This document shows, piece by piece, positions 1 through 11,500 of a stretch of DNA of 64,000 bases. A program made the position numbers and the translations under genes. Location of the stretch: NCBI GenBank assembly GCA_030407315.1, contig JALQPE010003282.1:62001-126000 (forward strand), in the 5' to 3' direction. Numbering within the stretch: position 1 is the stretch's first letter; each line of letters starts with the position of its first letter. The stretch comes from Asparagopsis taxiformis (taxonomy: Eukaryota; Rhodophyta; Florideophyceae; Bonnemaisoniales; Bonnemaisoniaceae). The notes below the pieces were generated by a model. That model was given only the letters and a program-made list of their open reading frames with translations, was not told the origin of the DNA and searched no databases.

Positions 1-530
1 GAGTATGAACTTGAACTTCTTCAGCATCAGTACCCGAAGCGTTCATGAACTTGGTTGCAGATTTCAAAGATGTTATATTCACAAATTTGCGATACACGCG
101 ACAGTCAACGCTTGTCATTGGGGTATTAGTACCCTTTCTCCGAGTTTTCACTGCCATACTGTTGCTAGAAGGAGGTTCTGCCAAGTCTGGATGCTCCGAA
201 TTCATAATTGTTCCAATCTCTTCGATCACTCGCGCAGGAAGGCGCAATGCCGTCGCAGCAGTCTATCTGACGGTGTTATCCTTGAGGTGGGAGCAACCAT
301 CATATGCGGCAGCAACTTTTTTGGCTGTAGGTGGCTTTGAGGTCATGCTCTGCATCCGGTGGGCTTCTTCTTTCATTCCGCCCAGGATATCATAGAACGT
401 GGTTTCGACATATAGCGTTGCATCATGCTTTCGGTTCTGATGTCTGCATAGTTGTTTCAGAACTTGGATAGAATGACCTCCTTTCAGTATCGTGACAGGC
501 CACATAAAGAGTCCCACCTCTCCGGGTTCT
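1..530 (-). pseudogene. 3' half of host gene split by the gypsy insertion (DGQHR/ParB-like?)
   Basis: Minus-strand coding-like sequence that runs off the window start. It is the continuation of the ORF at 13032-13748: the 5-bp GTTCT duplication lies at 526-530 and 13032-13036, so removing the element joins the two parts. From about 515 down to 1 one frame reads coherently, with segments such as WPVTILKGGHS and YVETTFYDILGGM, apart from a TAG stop at 263-265. The frame that enters from the 5' half stops within about 40 bases of the junction, so a one-base indel near 510-520 separates the halves. I see no known domain in this part. It was probably already decaying, or began to decay, around the time of insertion. 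Confidence 0.5.
526..530. repeat. Target-site duplication GTTCT, left copy
   Basis: GTTCT immediately precedes the 5' LTR and recurs immediately after the 3' LTR at 13032-13036. A 5-bp duplication is the usual Ty3/gypsy integrase signature. Confidence 0.9.
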
Positions 531-1215
531 TGTCGTACCGCCTGGCGGTCCTCGCCGATCGAGGCGTGTCGCTTCCCTATTGGGTACCCACTTAAGGGAT
601 GTGCCAATCACAAGGCACCAGCCAACTGGCGTGTTTCCTATAATTGGGACAAGCTAAGGCTGACAAATAACCCTATCCGGGCCCATCGGCCCCGGCCGAG
701 ACCCCACAAGGGACAAATTTCTAACTTAAGCTAACCAGCTGTACATTACAATGTAAGCCTAACTGGCAATAACCTCGCGGCTAGGCGAGTGCCGTTAACT
801 GGGCTCTGGTTGGTCAATAACTGGATATTTATTCCTAACCACTAACCCTAGCTTACAGTAGACTTAGTATAAATACGCCACTGGAATAGCCAGTAGGCAC
901 GGTTTCTAGAGTGACGTAAACTCAAGTGGAATTACGACCCACAGGAACAGTGTTCGCATACCTATTGTTCAACCCCTCTCCGGGAAAACCTTAGGGTTAG
1001 CCAACAGCTCGACGGATTACGTCATTTTGCTCCATTAATACGCATCTCGCGTGAGCGCTATAATCGCACAACCCCCTCCGGGTAGCGATCCCTTCTCTCT
1101 CACGAGACTACCCGTCGGGTACCTATAAGGTTCATCTGCTCTACCGCTTCCTCTACCGAGGCTCGGGACACCTGTCGGGTGGTTTGCCGCTCTAGCGGAT
1201 TTTCTACCTGCTACA
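531..1215 (+). repeat. 5' LTR of the gypsy element (685 bp)
   Basis: Starts TGTCGTACCGCC and ends CCTGCTACA, matching 12347-13031 almost base for base. A TATA-like TATAAATACG lies near 868-880. The LTR is rich in tiny inverted repeats of the form CCC(T)-few bases-GGG. Confidence 0.95.
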
Positions 1216-1292
1216 TTGGTCTCTCGACCTAGAACCTTGTACCCTCGGGTAAGTCTCTTTGAGAGAAATTTTCCTTCACAATCATCTTCACG
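1216..1292 (+). promoter_or_regulatory. Leader with presumed tRNA primer-binding site
   Basis: Directly after the LTR end the sequence is TTGGTCTCTCGACC. A TGG at this point is what the CCA end of a primer tRNA would pair with. I cannot name the tRNA by eye. The leader continues to the gag ATG at 1293. Confidence 0.5.
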
Positions 1293-3218
1293 ATGCCTCG
1301 TAACCCTACAACGGGACCCTCTAGTGAGGACATAGCGCCTGCCAGCGACTTATCCGATTCGGATCTGATCGCCGAAGAAGGCGTGGTGATTAACACCCTG
1401 CAAGATCGGGCTGACCGAATCTTCAACGAACGGTTGGAAGAATTCAAGGCTGAATTCAGCACCGTCGTCGAGAAGACTGTTCAAGACCGCAGGGCGGAAA
1501 TCGTAGACGCTACGGTCGAAACCGTCATGGAACTGGTCGAGCCAAAGCTGATGGCCGCCAGCCGAGAAGCCACCCAAGATCGGGACGCCGAGTTCCTAGC
1601 GGAAACCTGGAATCAGGTCAAAGCCGAATTCGCTAAACGCGTATCCCTTTTGGAAACTCGTCTGGAGGAGCTTTCGATTCACGGCTTTAATGCCAGTCCA
1701 TTAGGACAACAGGAGTTTCCTGCTCGCCGCATCCGATCGGCTGATTTCCCTGACCCTACATCCGGTAGGGAGGAAGAAGAAGATCCCCGATTGGATCAAG
1801 TCGCAGAAGCAACCCGACATCTGTTCGACCGTGTCGACGCCCTCGCCGAATCACTATCCCAAACAGGGAATATCTCTCGCACGAGACAGCACACTCGTGC
1901 CACCGGATCTGCACCGGAAAACCCCTCGTGGGACGATGAAGAAGGACCTCTTGAGGAAGGCTTAGTGCCTTTGAAGGCCCGCGAACCTGCGTTCGACCTA
2001 GTGGTCTCCTATCGGTACTACCGACTCAAGAACAAGTCCCTAACGACCGACACCCCAATGGGGAAAACAAGAAGCTTGTATAAGCTAACGGAGAAGATCC
2101 GTAATTTCAACGCGTCATTCACGCCGTTCGATGGTACAGAACCCATCGATATCCTCCGGTTCCTCGCGGAATTTCAAGATGCATGTGATTCATGCGGAGT
2201 CTCGGAGGGAGAAGCTACCAAGTTACTCAAGTATTTCCTAGAAGGAGAACCTCAAAGGTTTATCGCCGCCGAGGCGCGAAAGCGCAAGCTTCTCAACCAT
2301 TTGCATCAGCAGATCACTTGGCCGCAAGCCGTTAACGCCCTTCTGGATCGCTACGCAACAGACAACGTCCTAGCGGACGCTTATGACGCGGTAACGCGTA
2401 TACGGCAAGGGCCGGATGAAGATGAAGCTGCATACGCAGACAGACTGCAGGACGCTGCTCTCCTGTGTGCGAACGTCTTCTCGGAAAGAGACTTGGTCAA
2501 CTATTACCTCAAGGGCCTACGCCCAGAGGTTAAACACACCGTCAAGGTTACAATCGGCCGCTCCGGCGGGGAAGATTTTCTCGCTGTCCGTAACCTTGCT
2601 CAAGGACTCGGGGACTCTCTAAGAGCTTCGCTGCCCGCAAAGCCGAAGGCTTACCCTACCCGGGAAATTGCCGAACGCAAACGCAAGGCGATGCTCGCCA
2701 CCCTACCCGGGGAGCCGTCCGCAATACCGCGGACCCCACCGCCGACATTACCTTCCCCTACTGGGAACCCAATGGGCGCGCCAATGCAGGCCCCTACCCT
2801 AACGGGAGAACATCTTAAACTCGCTGAGAGTATGATCCCCGAAGGGGCTGTTACTTGGAGATGCTCTGGCTGTCGCCAACCAGGGCACGTGTTGTACACT
2901 TGCCCTTACCTACCACCCTCAGTGGGAACTTACTTCGCCTTTGCGAACTACGCTTACCAGCAAGAACCGGAACAGGTTATGCGCCGCCAACAGCGCCAGT
3001 CCAATCGGTTCAACCGAAAAAGGGATTACCCTAAAACCGTTCTACAACGGCCAAATCCTTCTACACGCATGGTTGCGTTCGCCGATGACGAAAATCATCC
3101 CAAATTGGGCCCTCTGAGGCGAGACGTTTTAGAACGTAACGGATCTTCCGTAACGGCTCAAGACGTTGCCGACGCCCTAGACACTACAGACGACTCCGAA
3201 ACGTCGTCGGAAAACTAA
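1293..3218 (+). CDS. gag: Gag polyprotein (641 aa)
   Basis: Structural capsid/nucleocapsid protein that packages the element's RNA. The N-terminal ~200 residues are acidic and helical, the middle (~265-430) is a Retrotrans_gag-type helical capsid region ending in the typical YLKGLRP segment, and a CCHC zinc knuckle (C-x2-C-x4-H-x4-C) lies at about residues 524-537. The tail is basic then acidic. The ATG at 1293 is the first in frame after the leader. Its TAA stop (3216-3218) overlaps the ATG of pol (3218-3220) by one base as TAATG, so pol could be made by termination-reinitiation or by -1 frameshifting. No defects seen. Confidence 0.93.
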   Translation: MPRNPTTGPSSEDIAPASDLSDSDLIAEEGVVINTLQDRADRIFNERLEEFKAEFSTVVEKTVQDRRAEIVDATVETVMELVEPKLMAASREATQDRDAEFLAETWNQVKAEFAKRVSLLETRLEELSIHGFNASPLGQQEFPARRIRSADFPDPTSGREEEEDPRLDQVAEATRHLFDRVDALAESLSQTGNISRTRQHTRATGSAPENPSWDDEEGPLEEGLVPLKAREPAFDLVVSYRYYRLKNKSLTTDTPMGKTRSLYKLTEKIRNFNASFTPFDGTEPIDILRFLAEFQDACDSCGVSEGEATKLLKYFLEGEPQRFIAAEARKRKLLNHLHQQITWPQAVNALLDRYATDNVLADAYDAVTRIRQGPDEDEAAYADRLQDAALLCANVFSERDLVNYYLKGLRPEVKHTVKVTIGRSGGEDFLAVRNLAQGLGDSLRASLPAKPKAYPTREIAERKRKAMLATLPGEPSAIPRTPPPTLPSPTGNPMGAPMQAPTLTGEHLKLAESMIPEGAVTWRCSGCRQPGHVLYTCPYLPPSVGTYFAFANYAYQQEPEQVMRRQQRQSNRFNRKRDYPKTVLQRPNPSTRMVAFADDENHPKLGPLRRDVLERNGSSVTAQDVADALDTTDDSETSSEN

Positions 3219-6200
3219 TGACGGGGAGTGAGGTGTCGCACTCCCGTCAGGAGGTGGAGCGATTACGCTACTCGGTGGACATCTCACCACAACCACCTCC
3301 GCAGGAAAAGGCTGCAACTCCCTCTAGGGACCAAAGTCTTTCCCAGACACCAACCCACTCGGGTTCCCCGACAGGGACTCGAACACCTAGGCCGAAAGCC
3401 TCATGCCTGCTTAAGGCCGCCCATTACGTAGTAATGGGTTCCATCGGACTCGATCCGTCAATTCTCACGCCCATGCGTATGGTGATGGACACCGGGTCCG
3501 GACCATCGGTCATCCAGGAAAGGAGCTTACCCCACAATTGGGAACAATTCCAAGTCCCTACGGGGAAAGTTCCGCAACTGGCCGATGCTAACGGCAATCC
3601 TCTTCGGATAAAAGGCAAGATAATACTGTCATTACAGTTAGGCCACAAGTCCTTTGAGGAAGAATTCTTCGTCGCGCCTAAGTTGGCCGTACCCCTCATC
3701 TTGGGAACTGGGGCAATGAATACCCACGTAGACGCAATTAGGTGCCGGGCCCAACGAATTGATATTCACGACGGCGGGTCGATAGCTATCCTAGTGATTT
3801 CGCCTACGCGTAAAACATCCCCCACCCTTTCGTGCTACGTGGATGCCGCGCGACCCTCTAATGGGATTAACTTAGACCGCCAGCCTCATGGCATTCGATT
3901 GTCACAAAGTGTGAATATTCCTCCGCGGAGCCAAGTGACAACTACTGTTGTCTGTGCCGGTGGCGGCTTGAGTATACTCTCTCCGAGAGATCGGATCCTT
4001 CACCGACATCGTGTCTCTATCCCGAATGGGGTTGCGGAAGTCATCCCGCGACAGGAATTCCTGACTATATTAACTAACTTCGGTACATCCGACAAGTACC
4101 TCCCGAAGGGGACAGTTATAGGCTATGCCCTTCGGGCACCCGAACGGCCAATGCGCCCCATGGCTCTCAGCCGTTCTACCCCTTCCTCCCAAGAGGCCTC
4201 CACTATGGTGACTACTCTCCATCAGGAGCAAGAGGCCGAGGCCACACCACCATCAAGTTGGAAGCAAGAAGTCTCTCTAGACCACCTTGGTCAAATCCCG
4301 TTGAGGGAACGCATCCTTAGCATGCTATCTCGACACGAGTCTATGTGGGATGGATCCCTAGGGGACATCCGCGCTACGGAACACCGAATCGATATTATCG
4401 AAGGAAGTAAGCCTCGACGGCAACAACCCTACCGGATGGGACCCGCTCGTCGAGAGATTGCCCGTAAGGAAATAACCAGCATGCTGGAAAAGGGAGTGAT
4501 CGAACCGTCGACCTCCGAATGGGCTAGCCCAGTGGTTCTTGTCCCGAAGAAGGATGGTAAATTACGCTTTTGCGTCGACTATAGGGGTCTTAACGACATC
4601 ACTGTCAATGATGTGTACCCCCTTCCACGAATGGATGATTGTATTGACTCCCTCGGAGATGCTCAGGTATTCACCACATTGGATTGTAACTCTGGTTACT
4701 GGCAGATCCCTGTTGCACAGGACGACCGTGACAAAACGGCATTCACCTCCCATTTGGGGACATATCGTTTCAAACGATTGCCTTTTGGCTTGAAGAATGC
4801 ACCGGCAACGTTTCAGCGTGCCATCGACATTATTCTTAGCAGCGTTCGCTGGCAGACCTGTCTGATTTACTTAGACGATGTGATCGTATTCTCTCGGGAC
4901 GAGGCCGAACATCTCCACCATGTGGACCAAGTACTCTCCCTCCTACGGGAAGCAGGTGTCACCCTGAAGTTGACAAAGTGTCATTTCTTCGAAAAGAAGG
5001 TTGACTACCTGGGACATGTCGTGATGCCAGGAAAGCTAGCTGTTGCACAGAACGCCACTTCGGCTATCGCTGACGCGATCTTTCCGCAAACGCCTACGCA
5101 AATGCGATCCTTCCTCGGAAGCTGTGGCGTCTTCCGACGATTCATCAAAGGGTATGCCGCAATTGCGCACCCCTTGAACGAAATGCTGACCAAAGACAGC
5201 CTCCCTAAATTCGGGAAAGAACCTCCTACCGAGGACCAACGATGCGCGTTCAACGCTCTCAAGGAGGTCATGACCAAGCCGCCGATACTGGCTCTACCCA
5301 AGTTGGGTCAACCCTACACCGTGGATACGGACGCTTCCGCGTACCAAATAGGATGTGCTCTGCTTCAGCAGCAAGGGGAAGAGAATGATCTCAAGCCAAT
5401 TGGCTATTGGTCGCGCACGCTGACTAAACCTGAAAGAGGTTACTCCCCTACGGAGCGAGAATGCTTAGCCGTTGTATGGGCTGTCACTATCCTACATCCA
5501 TACTTGGAACAAACAAAGTTTGTCGTCCGAACGGACCATAACGCGCTGCGTTGGCTCATGAACATCAACGACCCTTCGGGGAGACTATGCCGCTGGCGCC
5601 TCCGACTTGCGGAATTCGATTATCAAATCATCTACCGTCCCGGTCGGGTTCACCAACTACCTGACGCCCTTTCGCGTGTTGAAACTAACAGCGAGACGCC
5701 TGTCATCATTGATGATGAAATACCAACTCTGTTGGCCACACATGCACCGCAAGGTGAAACACCCTTTGATGACGACACAGATGCATGGTTCTACGACCTT
5801 TCTCTAGCAAGAGACCACGCCGAGGAGGCGCCTAATCGCAACGGTACCCCCGTCTTAACCACTCATCCGCAAACGGAAAACTACAGCCCGATAACTCGCA
5901 AGGAGTGGCTCGAAGAGCAACGAACAGACGACTTCTGTCAACAGGCTCTAGCCTCTCAGAAGTCTGACTCGCTCTTCTTCGAAGATGAAGACGGTGTCCT
6001 TTGTAGGAAGTCCAAATTGGACGGGTCATCCCAGATTGTGGTACCCAAAGCCTTACGGCAACGTCTATTGACGATGTGCCACCACGGCATCTTGGCAGGA
6101 CATCCTGGTCAGAACCGCATGTACGACACGATGCGTCTATCTTATTATTGGCCTGCAATGGCTGCGGACATAACCGGAACGGTTGAACGCTGTTCAGCGT

Positions 6201-8248
6201 GCGCGAGAAACCGATTACGGTTGCGCAAACATGCGAGTACCCTCCAGCTGTTCCCAGCTACCACACCGTTGGATGACGTTGCAATTGACCTGCTCGGTCC
6301 TCTACCTCGTACCAAGAAGGGTAACGTGCACCTACTGGTGATATCGTGTCGCTTTACCAAGCTAACCCAAGTGGTTCCGCTGCGAAGCATCACGGCTTAC
6401 CATGTGGCTGTAGCCTTTTGTACACATTGGGTGTTTAAGTACGGTCCCCCACGGACATTATTATCCGATAACGGTCCGCAATTTGCGTCAAAGTTCTTCC
6501 AGGCCGTCTGCCTCCAGTTAGGAACGAAGAACGTCTTCACGACGGCTTACCATCCCCAGACAAATGGGCAAGTCGAACGGTATAACCGTACTCTGTTGAG
6601 CATGCTACGTAATTACGTCAATGATAACCAGGATGACTGGGATGTCTACGCATCAGCGTTAACCTATGCGTACAATACGCACGTGCATCGCACAACGGGA
6701 ACTACACCCTTCGACCTCATCCTAAGCCGACCTCCACCGCCATATGCGACACACCATTCGGTGAAAAGGAGGGCAACGCCAGACGCGTTCACGAAGCAAA
6801 ACTTCTTACGCCGTATTACGGACACCATCGAGCTGGCAGGTAAACGCCTTCACAGCGCGCAAGCACGTTACAAGCGTAACTTCGACCGGTCGATCCGGAA
6901 GTCTAAACGACTCATCACTACCGATGATTACGTTTATCTGGATAACCCAGAAGTCCGTGAACGGAACAAGCTAACGCCAGTAGCTCAAGGTCCCTACAGG
7001 GTTATCCGTGCAGGACGGTGAACGGTTTACATCGACCGCGATGGTATCACCGAAAAGGTTAGTCTCGATAGAGTCGCGCTCGCCCCGCGTCCAACCGAGG
7101 AACCCACCTTGCCACCAAGGTCACATTCCGCCAACGCACAGGCATCACCATCAGGTGCAGACGCCCTCGCGCCGAGTACGCAAACACAACAACCACAGGG
7201 CAACGGCCAACAACACGCACAAAGCGAATCACTTCCGCCAACTCCTACTGAGGAACTTCCCACCACGGGCCATCCACCGCTTTCGCAGCAACCTACAATT
7301 CGGAGAAACGAACAAGATAGTGGTTTGGGACAAACCACCCTTCAGGAGGGGGCCCCCGACGCTGTGCGCGTAAGCAAAAATTTTGCAACTCCCTCTAGGG
7401 ATGAACCTAGTAGCCGTACCCCTTTCGGTAACTCACCCACAATTGGGAGCGACGCACACGACCCAAGTCGTTCACCCATGCACCAGGTCCCAACCGACCG
7501 CGACCACACAAAATTGCGAAGAAATCTACGAAGTAGAGAAGCACGCGCTGCCCAGGCAGATGCGGACCAAAGTCGCAACCCTGATAGGGCTCACCCATCG
7601 CACAAGCGAACAACTCGCAAGAGTGGGGCATGCACTGACGCCACAGACTCAGCCCAAAGGCATCCAACTCGCGGAAACGCGAACAAGCGACGCTTAAGCG
7701 ATGCACGTCCACAGACGCCGACCCCTCCTCAACGAGAGGCAACCCCTTTAGCGGGAACGAAACCGCGCACCGCGAACCTAACAAGACAAGCACCCACCCG
7801 GATGGCAAACCCCAAACAGGGTCGAAACACTCGCTCAAAGGCGACGGCGAACCCCATAGGGTCATGGGAAACCACTCCCAATGGAGAAGAAGAAAAAGCG
7901 CCACCGGGCACCCGACCGAACTCGGAACAAGCATCACTCCCTGAAGGGACGAAGGAAACCCCAGAGGGAAGTGGCGACGCCGAACGCGCAACCTCGGATG
8001 AGGAGTATCCTATCGATGACCTCATCGACTACGTCACTGACGACGATGGGGAACAATGGTTCCTTGTGAAGTGGTATGGCTACCGCAAGCCAACATGGAC
8101 GCAACGAGCGAATGTTCCCCCCGAATGGGCATCACGGTACTTCTGTCGCACGCAAAACCGTAAGGGTGACAGGCCACCGCGCCGAACACGCACGCGCACA
8201 CCCAGAAGTGGGAAGAAGTTGCATAACCCCTCAGGGACGAGAACCTAA
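3218..8248 (+). CDS. pol: Pol polyprotein with one in-frame TGA (protease-RT-RNase H-integrase-chromodomain)
   Basis: Replication and integration enzymes. The aspartic protease motif DTGSG is at residues 91-95. The reverse transcriptase has YLDD at 551-554. RNase H follows at about 700-830 (TVDTDASAY, RTDHNALRW). The integrase has an HHCC zinc domain near 955-1000, then catalytic D in VAIDLLGPL (~1022), D in SDNGPQF (~1083) and E in NGQVERY (~1120). A TGA at 7019-7021 interrupts the GPY/F-like module just after GPYRVIRAGR; the same frame then stays open for 408 codons to 8248. That extension is basic and proline-rich and ends with a chromodomain (WFLVKWYGYRKPTW, about 8054-8098). There is no ATG soon after the TGA, so the tail is either lost or reached by readthrough. 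Confidence 0.92.
7019..7021 (+). other. In-frame TGA inside the integrase C-terminal module
   Basis: The codon run is CGG TGA ACG GTT TAC. Sequence on both sides is in one frame and belongs to one integrase module. It may be a nonsense mutation in this copy or a readthrough stop. The following base is A rather than the leaky C. Confidence 0.85.
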
Positions 8249-8526
8249 CAAGGCATCCACCGGGTGGAGCTACCGAGCCTCGGAAGGTCAACCCAGAAAG
8301 GGCGCACTTTATCACCGCCAACCGGAGCCAGTGTGGAAATTAAGATTTTTTTTTCGGAAATGAAATTTGGCCAATAGGGGTTCCACAAACAAGTTCACAC
8401 GTCATCGTGATGATGTATCTTTAATGTACCTCAAAGGTGCCTCAGGACTACCTGATGAACAAAGGCGCAACGCAAAAGCGTGTTCAAACTACCCTTAGAG
8501 GTTTGTGCGGAGGCAATTGCCTGTCC

Positions 8527-11500
8527 CTAGCGACGATAATGGCTCGAAGGCCGAGGCCGCTGGGATGCGGAGGGTGCCGTAGGGGCAAACGCACGCACGT
8601 TCGTCGATGGACGAGGATGGCGGGGTGGAACCCTAGCGTACGTGGGATTGCGACGCAAGCCGCGCTGCGGAACAGCACCGCTACCCCTACCCCGACGACG
8701 GGCAGGCACAGGGCCATGCGAAGGCGCGACCGCAGGTGCGGGTAACCCAACTACAGGGACGGACGCGGAACGCGGAGAAACATCTGGCGACTCAGGCGAC
8801 CCTAGACGGGCATCCAATTGCGCAAGCAAAAAAGTACGAGCAGCAGCAGCACCCTCAGGGGAACGAAGCCTAGTACGCACATTGCGGTCGGGAATACCCT
8901 CATCGGGAGACCTAGCACGACGACGTGAATAACCAGGCTGAGCCGCCTCTTCTTCACCCTCCCCGGGAATAACGCGCGAGGCTGAAGCCGCTTGCTCCAG
9001 CAAACGCCTGGCGTCACCTAACTCGCCCTCCAGTTCCCCAATCCGGGTACGCAATTCTGCGGCTTCAAGGCGTGCAGCCTCTATCTCCTTATCTGCCACG
9101 CGGCGTCGTTCTCGCTCTTCGCGAAGGCGCTCCCGGGCGACATTACGCTGCTCGCGTCCGTGCTTGTAGCGATTAGCCAACGTGACACACGTAAGCGCAA
9201 GCGTGTCCAACGCAGAATCCACGAGGAAACGCCCATTGGCCGAGACGAAAACGGAAGCGACCGTACCATCCCCGATCTCATTGGCCAACCGCCGCACCTC
9301 TGGGAGTGACATCAACTCCCGACCGGATAATTCCCCACGTAGGATGTTCACAGCGGAAGGCTGACGCGGAGTACCGTCATCACCGGTTACGGATGGCTCA
9401 GAGCCTTTGTCGGACGTTAGAAACGCCTCCATGGCAGGACCCATCTGGGATGACGGAGCAGCCACAGGCTGAGGGGCTGACGCGGTAGGCGTGGTATCCA
9501 TGGGGATCGAACCTTCATACAAGTCATCAGAACCACTGGGTGGTAAGGGAGCAACAGGAGCAAAGCTCCGTCCTGCATAAAGAGAGCGACCGCTCGGGCC
9601 TCCCATCTCGGAATTCCACCACGGACGCGGCACAAACGCTTCGCCAATAGGCTGATACTTGTACGACTCAGGATCACCGTCAGAATAATGGCCAGGCTCC
9701 AAGCCGTAATAACCGTCTTCGGTGAATTCACCATCCCTACGATAGGGAGGCAGCTCTGCGGTCGAACCTTCTCGGTGGTTTAAAACGTTGATACGTAACG
9801 CCCTTATCGGCAGGTTCACCGTCGTATAGAGAACCACTTTCTCCGGTGCCACTCCTGTGATGTTGGTACTGACCATCTCTTGAGGATAATCATCACCCCC
9901 AAGGGCTACCTTCAACAGGCGACGCACTACTGTGCCAGGTAACTTCCTGCTATGGGGAACCACGTCCGACAGCGGCACCTCCGCGAGACCGTACCAGGTA
10001 CGACTTACTCTGTTGACGAGTTCCTCAGCCATCACCGGCACGAAGCCCCGCGTTTCGACGATACGAGCCAACTCGATTCCTATTAGGATATCCCTCTCCA
10101 ACTCGAGGTACGACCGGAGTCTATTCAACCGCCATGCGGGCGCTTCGCGAAAAGCGGAATGGTGGAAATACACCAACGACGGAGGGTTGGCGATAGGCAA
10201 GCACATCGGCGGAGCCAACTGCCCTTCCCAAATGGGATCATCCCATAACGGGTCTAACGCTTCCCTCGATACCCTCATGGGTCTAGTGACCGGCTCAACA
10301 GAGCTACCATTACGGTGCGCGAATACGCGATAGTCATTCGCCGTCACTTGACGCCCCATCATTCGGGAAGTCACCCTAGCGTGAAGTCGCATATGATGCT
10401 CATAGTTACCCGTATCGGGACGAGGGGGATACGCAAACCAGCGGGACCGAATCATCGGCATGTCCTCTACGGTACCTTGGTACGATTCCTCTTGGAACAA
10501 GCGGCGGTTCATACGTTCGACGTAAAGAGCATCCCCGGGATGAAGGAGAAAAGTCCTGTCGCTACAAAGCGTATGAGGAACACGGAAGTGACGCATCGGG
10601 CGACTCGAAGGGAGACGGGCATACGCCGACCAACATTCATTTTGCACCTGGTGGCTTTGACCCCGGAGGGAACTCATCAAGAGCATATCGCGACGTAATT
10701 CGCTTCGCGGGCGGTCGGTAAAATCCCTACGAGGGAGTCGCGCGAATGGGTAGTGTTCCCAGGGAGCAGCCAGCTCACGCCTAAACGGCAATGCTTGTGA
10801 ATCAAACACCATGAGCTCGTCAGCATTAGCTGGATAAAATTCCCCCGAGGAACGCCAATTGGCAGTTGGCTTAGGCGCCCGAGGAGGGGTATCATGCGAT
10901 GGAACCGCCGGCGCTGGCGCGGACGCAACAGCGTAAGGATCAACTAGGGCGGTGCCCGACGGCCTCACGCCTGCTGATGCATTAACGGGAACAGGACCAG
11001 CCCCACTCCGGGTAACTTTGCCAGAAGAGGCGTACGGGTCTACAGCCGACTCGACAAGCTGAGCATTAGCTCTTTCGGCCTCTGCCCTTTCGGCTTCTGC
11101 CTTTTCGGCTTCCGCACGAGCGGCTTCGCGACGCAACTCTTCTTCCCTACGCTTACGAGCGTCCGCCAAAATCTGCTGATTGCGGCGACCATAGTCCTCG
11201 TAAGGATTCGCAGAAGCGTCACGACCAGAAGAGGTACGAACCGCAGGAGCGGAGGGACGAGCCAACGACGGCCGGGAGCTTGGCGAAGGCCTAACATTCG
11301 ACTTCCTCAATGGCTTGGGCGTAGCGCCCCCCTCGGCAATAACTTCAACGACCTCTTCGGCAGCAGCCGACATAGCTCCTTTTGGAGACGGCCCGGTGGC
11401 CTTAACGGGTTCGCCTTCACGCGATGGCGGATTGGCCGATAACGGCTTGGCAGTGGCCACGGGTGTGGACGGCTTCGGGGAAGCAGGGGATTCGGTTGGA

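Noticed and set aside
7019..7021. TGA as evidence for a reassigned stop codon
   Set aside because: Other genes here (for example the hAT and membrane-protein genes) contain no in-frame TGA, so a variant genetic code is not supported.
7407..7991. 194-codon minus-strand frame opposite the pol tail
   Set aside because: It mirrors the coding frame of the pol extension, which ends in a recognisable chromodomain. No motif of its own and no ATG-supported start context.
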